A stretch of 14,232 nt of DNA from Terriglobia bacterium. GTDB taxonomy: Bacteria; Acidobacteriota; Terriglobia; UBA7540. Where the stretch lies: positions 1-14,232 of the forward strand of contig JALHUF010000272.1 in NCBI GenBank assembly GCA_022866195.1, in the 5' to 3' direction. The position numbers and the translations under genes are program-made. This document shows, one piece after another, positions 7,095 to 13,086 of this stretch; within the stretch, counting starts at the first letter, position 1, and each line of letters opens with the position of its first letter. The notes beneath the pieces were generated by a model. That model made no database searches, was not told where the DNA came from, and saw only the letters and a list, made by a program, of their open reading frames with translations.

Positions 7095-7100
7095 CCTCCT
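7095..7100 (-). promoter_or_regulatory. Ribosome binding site deciding a GTG start
   Basis: AGGAGG on the minus strand is 7 nt before the GTG at 7087. No competing ATG lies at the right distance, so the NUDIX gene starts with GTG. Confidence 0.75.
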
Positions 7101-7125
7101 GGCGCGGAACCGAAACGCTCGCCTC

Positions 7126-7155
7126 CATATACGGCACCGGGACGACCGAAGTCAA
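7126..7155 (-). promoter_or_regulatory. Sigma-70-like promoter of the NUDIX gene
   Basis: On the minus strand TTGACT (five of six) is followed after 18 nt by TATATG (four of six). The predicted leader is about 30 nt and includes the AGGAGG site. Confidence 0.55.
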
Positions 7156-7284
7156 GGAGGTGCTCCGCAGAGTGCTAAAGGACTTTCCCTCAGGGCTGAC
7201 GCGCCCGTATGAAAACGTGGTCCGTCCACCGGCTCGGCCGCCAAGCAGGAGGATGTGCCTCTGCCGCTCGGTCTCGTGAGGTGC

Positions 7285-7313
7285 TTGCCACGCGCGGCGA
7301 TTGCCAATACTAT
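7285..7313 (+). promoter_or_regulatory. Sigma-70-like promoter of the acyltransferase gene
   Basis: TTGCCA (five of six) and TACTAT (four of six) are separated by exactly 17 nt. Transcription would start near 7320, only about 10 nt before the ATG-ATG at 7331, leaving almost no room for a ribosome binding site; none is seen. Confidence 0.6.
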
Positions 7314-7330
7314 AGGCGAAGCCGAGTTGA

Positions 7331-8686
7331 ATGATGCCCGCTGATTCGCCAGATCAAACACCCGCTACTTCCCGTAGCTACCGGCTCTTTCGCGCGCTCT
7401 TGCGGATCTGGTTCGGTTTGGTCTTTCACAAGGTTCGCTTATTGCGCGGCGAGGCGGTGCCTGGTTCCGGCGCCGCGCTGCTGGTGGTGAGCCATCCGGC
7501 AAGCTTGCTGGACGCGCTGATTCTGGTGGCCGCGCTTGAACGGCCGGTCCGTTGTCTCCTGAACCGGAATCTTTTTCGGGGTTACCTGCGTGGGCGCTTC
7601 GTCCAGTGGCTCGGGATGATCCCCTATGAGCCGGAGACGACCGCCCTCCAAGCTGCTCGCGAGGCTTTGGGCAGGCAGGAGGCGGTTGTGGTTTTCACGG
7701 AGCATCACGCGGTAAAGGCCGGCGAAATGCCGCCGGCGGGTCTGACTGCGGCCAAGTTGGCCATCGAAGCGGAAGCTCGGCACTCCGGTCAGCTTGGGCT
7801 TTTGCTCTTTCCCATCCACCTGTTTCTGCCCGTGGGGCGGTCGCAATCGAGCGAGCTGCTGATTTATGTCGATTCTCCTCTGTCCCCCAAGGAATACCTG
7901 TCGGCAGGTGAAGGCGCTATTTCAGTCCGCAGGTTTGCGCTGGAGCTGGACGAGGCCTTGCGGCAGAACGCCTTTCGCTTCCAACCCGGCGATCTCCGGC
8001 AATTTCTGGCCGATCTTGAAGAGGTTCTGCGCACTGATCTCGAGGAGGAGTGGGCCGCGCGGGCGCAGTCGAAGCAGAAGGTGGAAGGCTTCAAGCTAAG
8101 CCAATTCATCGCGGAGTGGTTTGAGCAACTGAATTCTCTCCACCCGGGCCGTTTGGTGGCGCTGCGCGATAGCTTGGATGCTTATCGCGAAGAGCGGCGG
8201 CGCTGGTCGCTGCGCCAGGCCGAGGTTGAGGCTGCCGCGTGGCACGCTTCGCGCGGGCTCCGAATGTGGTATTGGTTGGAAAGCGTGCTGGGCCTCCCGC
8301 TGGCAGTCTATGGCCTGCTCAATCACCTGCTGGTGTGGATGATTCTGTTCTGGGCTGGGCTGCTGCGGAAAGAGAGCGAGCGGGACCGGAGATTGGAATG
8401 GCTGCTGCGCGCGCTCGTGGTCGTGGGCTGCTACGCGGCCCAGGTCCTCCTCTGCGCATTTTGGCTGGGCCGGGCGACGGCGGGCTACTATGCGCTCACG
8501 CTCCCTCTGGCGGGCGCTTTCCTGTGGCGCTATGAGTGGCTGCTCCGGGCGCGGACCCGGTTGCTGCTGATGGCAGCCCGCCTTCCTCACCAGGCGGAAA
8601 AGCTGCGCCGGCAGCGCAAACGCTTCGTCGCGGAGCTCAACGCAGCGCGAGACGCTTACGCCGAGGTCCTGGGAATTCCGCACTGA
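7331..8686 (+). CDS. Membrane PlsC-like acyltransferase
   Basis: A 451-residue protein starting at one of two adjacent ATGs (7331 or 7334). The N-terminal half matches the glycerolphosphate acyltransferase superfamily: a membrane-proximal helix (RALLRIWFGLVF), then VVSHPASLLDALIL (52-65) as motif I with H55 and D61, NRNLFR (78-83) near motif II, and VFTEHHAVKAG (121-131) at the motif III position. The His-Asp spacing is HX5D, known in a subgroup with NHPNxLxDP motifs, where the usual HX4D is stretched; here Ser replaces the Asn. Motif III lacks the usual FPEG. The C-terminal half has a charged helical region (about 200-310) and two or three membrane spans (about 318-345, 361-379, 384-400). 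The likely role is acyl transfer to a glycerophosphate or other lipid in the inner membrane. The altered motifs make the exact acceptor uncertain. Confidence 0.82.
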   Translation: MMPADSPDQTPATSRSYRLFRALLRIWFGLVFHKVRLLRGEAVPGSGAALLVVSHPASLLDALILVAALERPVRCLLNRNLFRGYLRGRFVQWLGMIPYEPETTALQAAREALGRQEAVVVFTEHHAVKAGEMPPAGLTAAKLAIEAEARHSGQLGLLLFPIHLFLPVGRSQSSELLIYVDSPLSPKEYLSAGEGAISVRRFALELDEALRQNAFRFQPGDLRQFLADLEEVLRTDLEEEWAARAQSKQKVEGFKLSQFIAEWFEQLNSLHPGRLVALRDSLDAYREERRRWSLRQAEVEAAAWHASRGLRMWYWLESVLGLPLAVYGLLNHLLVWMILFWAGLLRKESERDRRLEWLLRALVVVGCYAAQVLLCAFWLGRATAGYYALTLPLAGAFLWRYEWLLRARTRLLLMAARLPHQAEKLRRQRKRFVAELNAARDAYAEVLGIPH

Positions 8687-8690
8687 TTCT

Positions 8691-8725
8691 CGAAAACCGA
8701 AACTTGAAAATCGAAACACGAAATT
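8691..8725. repeat. Heptamer tandem array (CGAAANN, 5 units)
   Basis: Directly after the acyltransferase stop the 7-mers read CGAAAAC, CGAAACT, TGAAAAT, CGAAACA, CGAAATT. The GAAA core is constant in all five. The CGAAACT unit recurs three times in the array at 9864-9935, so the two arrays are related. Confidence 0.85.
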
Positions 8726-8794
8726 CGCCGCTGGCAGCCTGTCCAGATTTATCGGGAAGCCATCAATTCTAAATGCCTGGGAAGGTCCGTTGTA

Positions 8795-8847
8795 GGGGTG
8801 GGTCTCGGACCCGCCCTCACGCGGTACGCCTTGAGGGCAGGCCCTGC
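8795..8847. repeat. Structured hairpin unit, possibly a dispersed REP/MITE-like repeat
   Basis: GGGGTGGGTC-TCG-GACCCGCCCT forms a 10-bp stem with two G-U pairs (8795-8817). An alternative stem pairs CCCTCA (8814-8819) with TGAGGG (8832-8837) around GCG-GTA-CGC, and GCAGG/CCTGC (8837-8847) follows. Similar GGGGCGGGTC...GACCCGCCC palindromes are dispersed in many environmental genomes as far as I recall; a single copy here cannot prove that. Confidence 0.55.
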
Positions 8848-8995
8848 GACTACGCGGGCCGCGGCATTGCCGGCAGTTCCACACGAGAAAATCGATCGGC
8901 TGACCCGAAACACGCCAGACCCCGGCATGTGGTGGCCACGCGTCCCCGGGGCATTTATCCCCAGACGCAAAGTCTACTACCCGATACTGTATGTA

Positions 8996-9023
8996 TTGAC
9001 ATCTCCGCAGCCGGTGGTATGGT
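8996..9023 (+). promoter_or_regulatory. Sigma-70-like promoter of the small secreted protein gene
   Basis: A perfect TTGACA is followed after 16 nt by TATGGT (four of six). The predicted start near 9030 gives a leader of roughly 145 nt. Confidence 0.6.
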
Positions 9024-9055
9024 GGGAGTTAGTAATCGGACTTCAAAACGGCGCC

Positions 9056-9103
9056 GCGGGTGGCTTCTGAATCGCTGGGTTGCCCGTAGTCCGCAGCCAC
9101 CGC
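9056..9103 (+). other. Leader hairpin upstream of the small secreted protein
   Basis: GCG(g)GTGGC-type arms pair 9056-9064 with 9096-9103 (eight pairs, one bulged G). Inside the loop GGG-TTG-CCC (9077-9085) makes a small second hairpin. It lies in the predicted leader, 73 nt before the start. It matches no riboswitch class I recognise. Confidence 0.3.
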
Positions 9104-9164
9104 CCCGGGAGGTCTTGGTGCGGGACCCCACCACGACCAATTCCCGACCGCCAAGCGTCCGTGC

Positions 9165-9169
9165 GGAGG
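9165..9169 (+). promoter_or_regulatory. Ribosome binding site deciding the 9177 start
   Basis: GGAGG lies 7 nt before the ATG at 9177 but only 1 nt before the GTG at 9171, so translation most likely begins at 9177. Confidence 0.7.
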
Positions 9170-9176
9170 CGTGGCC

Positions 9177-9722
9177 ATGCGAGCAGTCGCCGGATGGTTG
9201 AGTTGCCTGCTGGCATTGAGCGAAGCAGCCTGGTGTGGCGAGCGAGCCACTGGGCAGACCATAGCTGTGCCACCCGCAGCCATCGAGGGGCGCATAACTG
9301 TCATCATGACCGTAAACCGCACTAGGGGAACGTATCCCGTGCGCAATCTCACCGTTTATCTGTTCAAACTTGAAGAGAGCAGACCCTTGCAGGAGCTTCA
9401 GCGTAAGTGTCGTGGGGCTCTCGCCCAACCGCGACTGGTTGCGATCAGCGCCTACAACACTTGCAGGAAATGTCTCGCGGAGGCAGTGGAGTTGGTCCCC
9501 CGCCTGTCTTCCGCCGCCACCACGCGAACCAACCACGAGGGTTTCTACCGGTTCGACAACGTTTCTCCAGCACGGCGGTACCAGGTCGTGGGCGTCAAGG
9601 TGGAGGAGGAAGAGCATATCGTTATCGTGGGTCTTACCCCAAAGCTCAGGCCGGGGCAGCGCGTCACACTCGATCTGTCGGAGAATGAGCCCTGGACGGA
9701 TGCGATCCCCGGCAGAGATTAG
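9177..9722 (+). CDS. Small secreted protein with a carboxypeptidase-regulatory-like motif
   Basis: A 181-residue protein. The signal peptide spans MRAVAGWLSCLLALSEAAW, with cleavage probably before or near residue 25. The motif TRTNHEGFYRFDNVSPARRYQVVG (117-140) is the typical T-D/N-x-x-G-x-F/Y-x-F-x-x-V-x-P core of the carboxypeptidase regulatory-like beta-sandwich, here at the C-terminal side. The segment before it (about 36-64) has beta-strand character. Three cysteines (78, 96, 99; CX17CX2C) sit in between and do not belong to that domain, so they may bind metal, haem or form a disulfide. No enzyme motif is seen. Such beta-sandwich domains are common in outer-membrane and secreted acidobacterial proteins, often as adhesion or structural parts. 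It has its own promoter, so it is probably monocistronic. Confidence 0.72.
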   Translation: MRAVAGWLSCLLALSEAAWCGERATGQTIAVPPAAIEGRITVIMTVNRTRGTYPVRNLTVYLFKLEESRPLQELQRKCRGALAQPRLVAISAYNTCRKCLAEAVELVPRLSSAATTRTNHEGFYRFDNVSPARRYQVVGVKVEEEEHIVIVGLTPKLRPGQRVTLDLSENEPWTDAIPGRD

Positions 9723-9723
9723 C

Positions 9724-9747
9724 CGGGATTTCCGCTTTGCGATCCCG
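9724..9747 (+). terminator. Hairpin directly after the small secreted protein gene
   Basis: CGGGAT pairs with ATCCCG, with an inner CGC-TTT-GCG stem and a 3-nt bulge (TTC), giving nine pairs in total. It begins 2 nt after the stop codon. No T run follows, so intrinsic termination would be weak. Confidence 0.35.
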
Positions 9748-9863
9748 CGTAACCGGGGGCGTACACGCCAAAGCTTCGTTTCGGAACGTTACTGAGAAAA
9801 GCCCACGGCACAGACTCCGTCCCGGCGGAGCCCAACAGCCGGAATCGTCGGACGAGGTTCAAA

Positions 9864-9935
9864 TCGGAAATCCGGGTTGGAATTCGAAACTCGAGGATGG
9901 GAATTCGAAACTGCAAATTCGAAACTCGGGGTTCG
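9864..9935. repeat. Degenerate heptamer array (CGAAACT units)
   Basis: The 11-mer AATTCGAAACT occurs exactly at 9881, 9902 and 9916; the spacings 21 and 14 are multiples of 7. In 7-bp steps the run reads TCGGAAA, TCCGGGT, TGGAATT, CGAAACT, CGAGGAT, GGGAATT, CGAAACT, GCAAATT, CGAAACT, CGGGGTT. It fills the convergent gap between the small secreted protein and the DUF5666-like gene. Confidence 0.85.
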
Positions 9936-9942
9936 TAGCAGG

Positions 9943-10293
9943 TTACGGTTTTTGGATTTCGATTCTCGCGGCGATGATTTCGCCGCTTTCGGTCAGCTCA
10001 CCTTCCACCCTCACTACCACGCCGACGCGCAGGTCGTTGGCTGTGCCCGGGCTTCCGTCGCTCTTCTTGATGTCGGTCTTATCATCGTAGCGCACGTGGA
10101 AGATGATGTTCTCCCCGGAACTGATGGTGAGCTTGCCTGGGGCTTGTTTGGTGATCTTGCCTTCTACCGTGAAGTTCATGGCCTGCGCCCGCAGGAGCAA
10201 CGGGGGCACATCTGGTAAGGAAGGCGTGGCTGACAGGGGGATGAGCCACGCGGAGAGAATGGCGGCCAAAATGCAAACGTCAAAGCAGCGCAT
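9943..10293 (-). CDS. Small secreted DUF5666-like protein
   Basis: A 116-residue protein with an N-terminal signal (MRCFDVCILAAILSAWLIPL, cleavage near residue 23-37). GGAG lies 6 nt before the ATG. The mature part is a single small beta-rich domain: VEGKITKQAPGKLTIS (43-58), a Thr-Asp turn in YDDKTDIKK, then LRVGVVVRVEGELTESGEIIAARIEI. This pattern (Gly-x-Val/Ile start, central D-x-x-T, L-x-x-G-x-x-V, ending in A-x-x-I) is that of DUF5666, an OB-like fold of unknown function that is frequent in secreted and periplasmic proteins. It lies 63 bp downstream of the large PilZ gene on the same strand and may be co-transcribed. No catalytic residues are visible. Confidence 0.72.
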   Translation of the reverse strand: MRCFDVCILAAILSAWLIPLSATPSLPDVPPLLLRAQAMNFTVEGKITKQAPGKLTISSGENIIFHVRYDDKTDIKKSDGSPGTANDLRVGVVVRVEGELTESGEIIAARIEIQKP

Positions 10294-10356
10294 TAGAGGC
10301 TCCGGAACGCGCGTCGCAGTCTATTCTCCTGCTCGGGCCGAGCGCGGGAAATTGGC

Positions 10357-11208
10357 TTACCGCCGCTCCGCTTCGAACCTGATAGCGACGGCGTTGTGCA
10401 CGCTGTCCCGGGCTCGCTCCACGCGGACCACGTAAGCCGGCACGGGAATGCTCACGTCGCCTTCCTTGTAATGCAGGACCACGCTCACCCGCTCGCCTAC
10501 CGCGTAGGCTTCCTTGGTCAAGAAATACGCGCCGTGGCGGGAGACATTGACGGTCTTGCAGATGTCTTCCAGGATGGTCCCTTCGCGGGCGCGGATGAGC
10601 TTGATGTCCGTCTCAATTGGGGCGCGGCCCTTCGTGCGCGACTCTATGTGTGGCTTCTTCATCCTGATCCGTCCAACGCCCGCGGCCTCGGCCGCCGTGG
10701 GCCCGGCCTCTGGGGTTTCGGCAGGAGCGAATTCCCAGGGCGTCGTGGCCCGGCAATGGTCACAAGTCCGGCTGATGCGGAACCCCTCATAGAAGAACTC
10801 CGCCGTAGCTTCCGGGACGGGAGTTAGTAGCCGCTGGTGACACCGTTGGCACGCCAGCCAGGTTTCCGCCGCGGGCTCGGCTGACTCCTCTTGCTCGGCC
10901 GGAAAGGAAATTCCCCACGGGTCGTCGTCGGCCTGGATGAGTTCCAGGCCCACATCGTGCCGTTCCTCCTGGGGCTGGGTGTTTACCCACAGCACGCGGA
11001 AAAGGCCCCCGACATTGTTATCGGAGTTGATGACATAGAGTTCGGTTTCCAAGTCCACGAGATTCTGAAGGCGGGTCACCAGCAAGCCTCGGCTCACCAG
11101 GCAGGTTTCGCCAGGTTCGTCAAAGAACTTGTTGTCACTGGACAGGCCCCGGACGCGGATGGGGAAAGCGACCTTGACTCGACTTCTTGGTTGTTGCTTC
11201 TCGTCCAT
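10357..11208 (-). CDS. PilZ - zinc ribbon - PilZ protein
   Basis: A 283-residue protein without signal peptide or membrane span, so cytoplasmic. The N-terminal part (about 8-102) is PilZ-like: SRVKVAFPIRVRG, CLVSRGLLV, GLFRVLWV, DVGLEL, WGISFP. Its second motif lacks the D/N and the final Gly, so it probably does not bind cyclic-di-GMP. The centre holds CQRC (120-123) and CDHC (149-152), a four-Cys zinc-ribbon arrangement (CX2C-X25-CX2C). After an Ala/Pro/Glu-rich linker the C-terminal PilZ domain (about 191-280) has both ligand motifs, RTKGR (RxxxR, 191-195) and NVSRHG (NxSxxG, 221-226). PilZ domains bind cyclic-di-GMP to control motility, secretion or polysaccharide output; the zinc ribbon may bind protein or nucleic acid. 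The N-terminal domain is closely similar to the separate PilZ protein just upstream. Confidence 0.85.
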   Translation of the reverse strand: MDEKQQPRSRVKVAFPIRVRGLSSDNKFFDEPGETCLVSRGLLVTRLQNLVDLETELYVINSDNNVGGLFRVLWVNTQPQEERHDVGLELIQADDDPWGISFPAEQEESAEPAAETWLACQRCHQRLLTPVPEATAEFFYEGFRISRTCDHCRATTPWEFAPAETPEAGPTAAEAAGVGRIRMKKPHIESRTKGRAPIETDIKLIRAREGTILEDICKTVNVSRHGAYFLTKEAYAVGERVSVVLHYKEGDVSIPVPAYVVRVERARDSVHNAVAIRFEAERR

Positions 11209-11290
11209 CGACGTCCACGAGCCGCGCGCTCGGTGAGGCCGCCACCCCAGGCCGCGGCCAGCAATTCTAACATGCCCGGGACGGCTCTGG

Positions 11291-11330
11291 GCCGCACCCC
11301 CCCGTGCGGCGGATGCTCAGCTTCCGCACG
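11291..11330 (-). other. Competing hairpins between the two PilZ genes
   Basis: Plus-strand GCCGCAC (11291-11297) pairs perfectly with GTGCGGC (11304-11310) over a 6-nt C loop. The same middle arm (CGTGCGG, 11303-11309) also pairs perfectly with CCGCACG (11324-11330). The two 7-bp stems exclude each other. The unit lies 15-54 nt past the stop of the small PilZ gene. No U run follows on the minus-strand transcript, so it is not a standard terminator. Confidence 0.45.
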
Positions 11331-11344
11331 GTGTGGTGAACGGC

Positions 11345-11671
11345 CTATTCAGGAAACGCGACGCCCAAGAGGTTGGACACCTGGACATACTCAATGCCTG
11401 CCGCGCCCTCCCGGGCCGTGCCCGGCTGTCCCGTCCACACCACCTTGAACAGGCCCGCTTGATGGCGGCGATGGGGTTCGACCTTCACCTGCATCCCCAC
11501 CTTCAACGGCTGCTCAGTCTTCACTCTGGCGCCGTACTTGCTGATGGTGACGATGAAGGTGTTTTCGGTGAATTTCTTCCCATCGGGGTACGTCCCCGAA
11601 ACCCACACCGGGATGCGGACGTTCACGCGCGAACTGCGACGCAGCGGTACTGGCTTCTCTTCTTTCACCAT
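11345..11671 (-). CDS. Stand-alone PilZ domain protein
   Basis: A 108-residue cytoplasmic protein. The ATG at 11671 is chosen because GAGG lies 6 nt upstream and the family begins there; the open frame to 11815 adds a Cys-rich stretch that does not look like protein. RRSSR (11-15) gives the RxxxR cyclic-di-GMP motif. The second motif is TISKYG (42-47), with Thr in place of Asp/Asn in D/NxSxxG, so binding could be weaker. Later signature parts are AGLFKVVWTG and AAGIEYV, ending in LLGVAFPE. It aligns along its whole length with the first 102 residues of the next gene product, so the two are paralogues. A role as a cyclic-di-GMP receptor is inferred; its partner is unknown. Confidence 0.82.
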   Translation of the reverse strand: MVKEEKPVPLRRSSRVNVRIPVWVSGTYPDGKKFTENTFIVTISKYGARVKTEQPLKVGMQVKVEPHRRHQAGLFKVVWTGQPGTAREGAAGIEYVQVSNLLGVAFPE

Positions 11672-11720
11672 GACATGCCTCGCTTGAATGCCCCGTGGGC
11701 CTCCGGCGCTTCCAGAAAGC

Positions 11721-11770
11721 CTTATAACTCCTGCTGCGCATCGGAGCTCCGGACACGTGCGAGCATAGCA
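11721..11770 (-). promoter_or_regulatory. Candidate promoters upstream of the small PilZ gene
   Basis: On the minus strand TGCTATGCT (11762-11770) is an extended -10, giving a leader near 85 nt. TATAAG (11721-11726, five of six) is a second -10 candidate closer to the gene, with no good -35. GTGCTAT also occurs in the CorA promoter. Choosing between them needs transcript data. Confidence 0.35.
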
Positions 11771-11911
11771 CAATTGCTGCAGGGCTACGCAATACCCGGT
11801 CTGATAGCCACCCACGCCACCTGCCTTTCAGCGCAACTCCGCCGCGGGACAGGACGCGGAGCGACAGCTTCGAGGCGAGTGCCGCTCTGTGGCGGGAAGA
11901 GGAAGCCCAGC

Positions 11912-12973
11912 TCAGAACCAGCGTTTGCGCCGAAAATAGTAATAGATAACCACCACCGGGGCTAACATCGCCAGCCCGATGATGCCCAGGACGTCGGGGT
12001 GCTTCTGGAAAGGGAGGTCGACGTTCATGCCGTAGAAGCTGGTCAGGATGAGGAGCGGCAAGGCGATGGTTCCCCAGATGGTGAGGATCTTCATCACCTC
12101 GTTGGTGCGGTTGGCCACGGCCGAGAGATAAATATCGAGCGAGCCGGTCAGCAGGTCACGATAGGTCTCAATGAAATCAATCACGCGCACCACGTGGTCG
12201 TACACGTCGCGATAGTAGATGCGGAGTTCGCGGTCTCCCTGGCGGCTGGCGGAGGGCGGAGCGTCGTAGCGCCGGACCAACCCGTTGACTGCCTCCCGCA
12301 TGCCGGTGGCCACGCGGCGGAAATCCAGCAGCGTGCGCTTGAGGCGAAAAATCTCGCGCAGGGTGGCCGGCGAGGCGTATTGGATGACGCGGTCTTCTAG
12401 TTGATCGATGAAATCCCCCAGGTGATCCAGAGCGGGCAAGTACTGATACACCGCGGCATCAATCAAAGCGTGCGCGATGCGGTCAGGGTTCTGGAGTGAA
12501 GCTTCCGCCGCAATGCGCCTCGCTACAGGGGACACGAGCGACGAATTACCTTCATCCACCGTGAGGATGTAGTCCGGGCCCAGAAAAATGTCGAAGTCGT
12601 CGAAACCCAGACGCGCCGCGCTCAAGGCCGCCTCCGACGGCACCGCTGGGGCGGCATCTTCGGGGTCCTCAGACTCCACCGCCAGCGCGCCACTCTGGCT
12701 GGCGGTATCGCCACTGTGGTTCGGGCGACTTTCGCCCGGCGAGTTACCGAGCACCTTGATCACAACAAACGTGTAGCGCTCGTGCTCCTCCACCCGCGCC
12801 GTCTGGCGGCGGTGGCGACAGTCTTCCACCTGGAGGGGATGAATGCCGAAATGCGCCGCCAACTCGTCCAGCGCCGAAGAGGAGGGATCAGCAAGATGGT
12901 ACCAACGCACCTCCGGAATGACGGTGAGCGCATTGAGCAGGGATGAAGCGGCGGGTTGTGAACTCTCGGCCAT
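11912..12973 (-). CDS. corA: CorA-family divalent cation transporter
   Basis: A 353-residue inner-membrane protein. ATG at 12973 is preferred over the TTG at 13015, which has no ribosome binding site. The N-terminal part (about 1-150) is the cytoplasmic domain (WYHLADP, HPLQVEDCRHRRQTARVEEHERYTFVV as scattered CorA signatures). A long helical stalk follows (about 160-290). The transmembrane pair is at the C-terminus (about 296-313 and 328-347) with the hallmark YGMN (314-317) in the loop at the end of the first span, and a basic tail RRKRW. CorA forms pentamers that carry Mg2+, Co2+ or Ni2+; some relatives export Zn2+. An acidic, Ser/Pro/Ala-rich insertion (about 76-121) interrupts the N-terminal domain between two strands, which is longer than usual. 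The gene lies 240 bp upstream of the PilZ gene on the same strand; no functional link is evident. Confidence 0.92.
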   Translation of the reverse strand: MAESSQPAASSLLNALTVIPEVRWYHLADPSSSALDELAAHFGIHPLQVEDCRHRRQTARVEEHERYTFVVIKVLGNSPGESRPNHSGDTASQSGALAVESEDPEDAAPAVPSEAALSAARLGFDDFDIFLGPDYILTVDEGNSSLVSPVARRIAAEASLQNPDRIAHALIDAAVYQYLPALDHLGDFIDQLEDRVIQYASPATLREIFRLKRTLLDFRRVATGMREAVNGLVRRYDAPPSASRQGDRELRIYYRDVYDHVVRVIDFIETYRDLLTGSLDIYLSAVANRTNEVMKILTIWGTIALPLLILTSFYGMNVDLPFQKHPDVLGIIGLAMLAPVVVIYYYFRRKRWF

Positions 12974-12994
12974 GGGTGGCGTCTGCCGCCGCTC

Positions 12995-13003
12995 AATATA
13001 GCA
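12995..13003 (-). promoter_or_regulatory. Extended -10 promoter of the CorA gene
   Basis: On the minus strand TGC-TATATT (five of six, with the TGn extension) lies 21 nt before the ATG, giving a very short leader of about 15 nt. No clear -35 is seen, as is common for extended -10 promoters. Confidence 0.5.
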
Positions 13004-13086
13004 CGGAAATCCCAAGGGGAGTCTGGGGGCGACGCGCGGCCATTCGGCTCAGTTGCCATAAGCGCGTGCGCACCTAGAGATGATCG

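Larger units (their letters stand above)
8687..9176 (+). other. 490-bp non-coding stretch before the small secreted protein gene
   Basis: It contains a heptamer array (8691-8725), a strong hairpin unit (8795-8847), a self-complementary CCCCGGGG (8944-8951), a good promoter (8996-9023) and a structured leader (9056-9103). Open frames across it (plus 8773-9201 and minus 8955-9617) carry no motif and run through the repeat and promoter, so I treat them as chance. Confidence 0.6.

Noticed and set aside
8096..8884. 262-residue minus-strand frame opposite the acyltransferase
   Set aside because: It lies antisense to a well-supported gene, its product is rich in Arg, Gln and Pro, and it runs into the hairpin repeat.
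8773..9201. 142-residue plus-strand frame before 9177
   Set aside because: It crosses a palindromic repeat unit and a promoter, has Arg/Pro-rich composition and no ribosome binding site or motif.
8955..9617. 220-residue minus-strand frame over the small secreted protein
   Set aside because: It covers the promoter and leader at 8996-9103 and lies antisense to a gene with signal peptide, ribosome binding site and a recognisable domain motif.
11672..11815. Extension of the small PilZ frame to 11815
   Set aside because: The added 48 residues are Cys-rich without similarity to PilZ proteins and would cover both promoter candidates; the ATG at 11671 has a suitable ribosome binding site.
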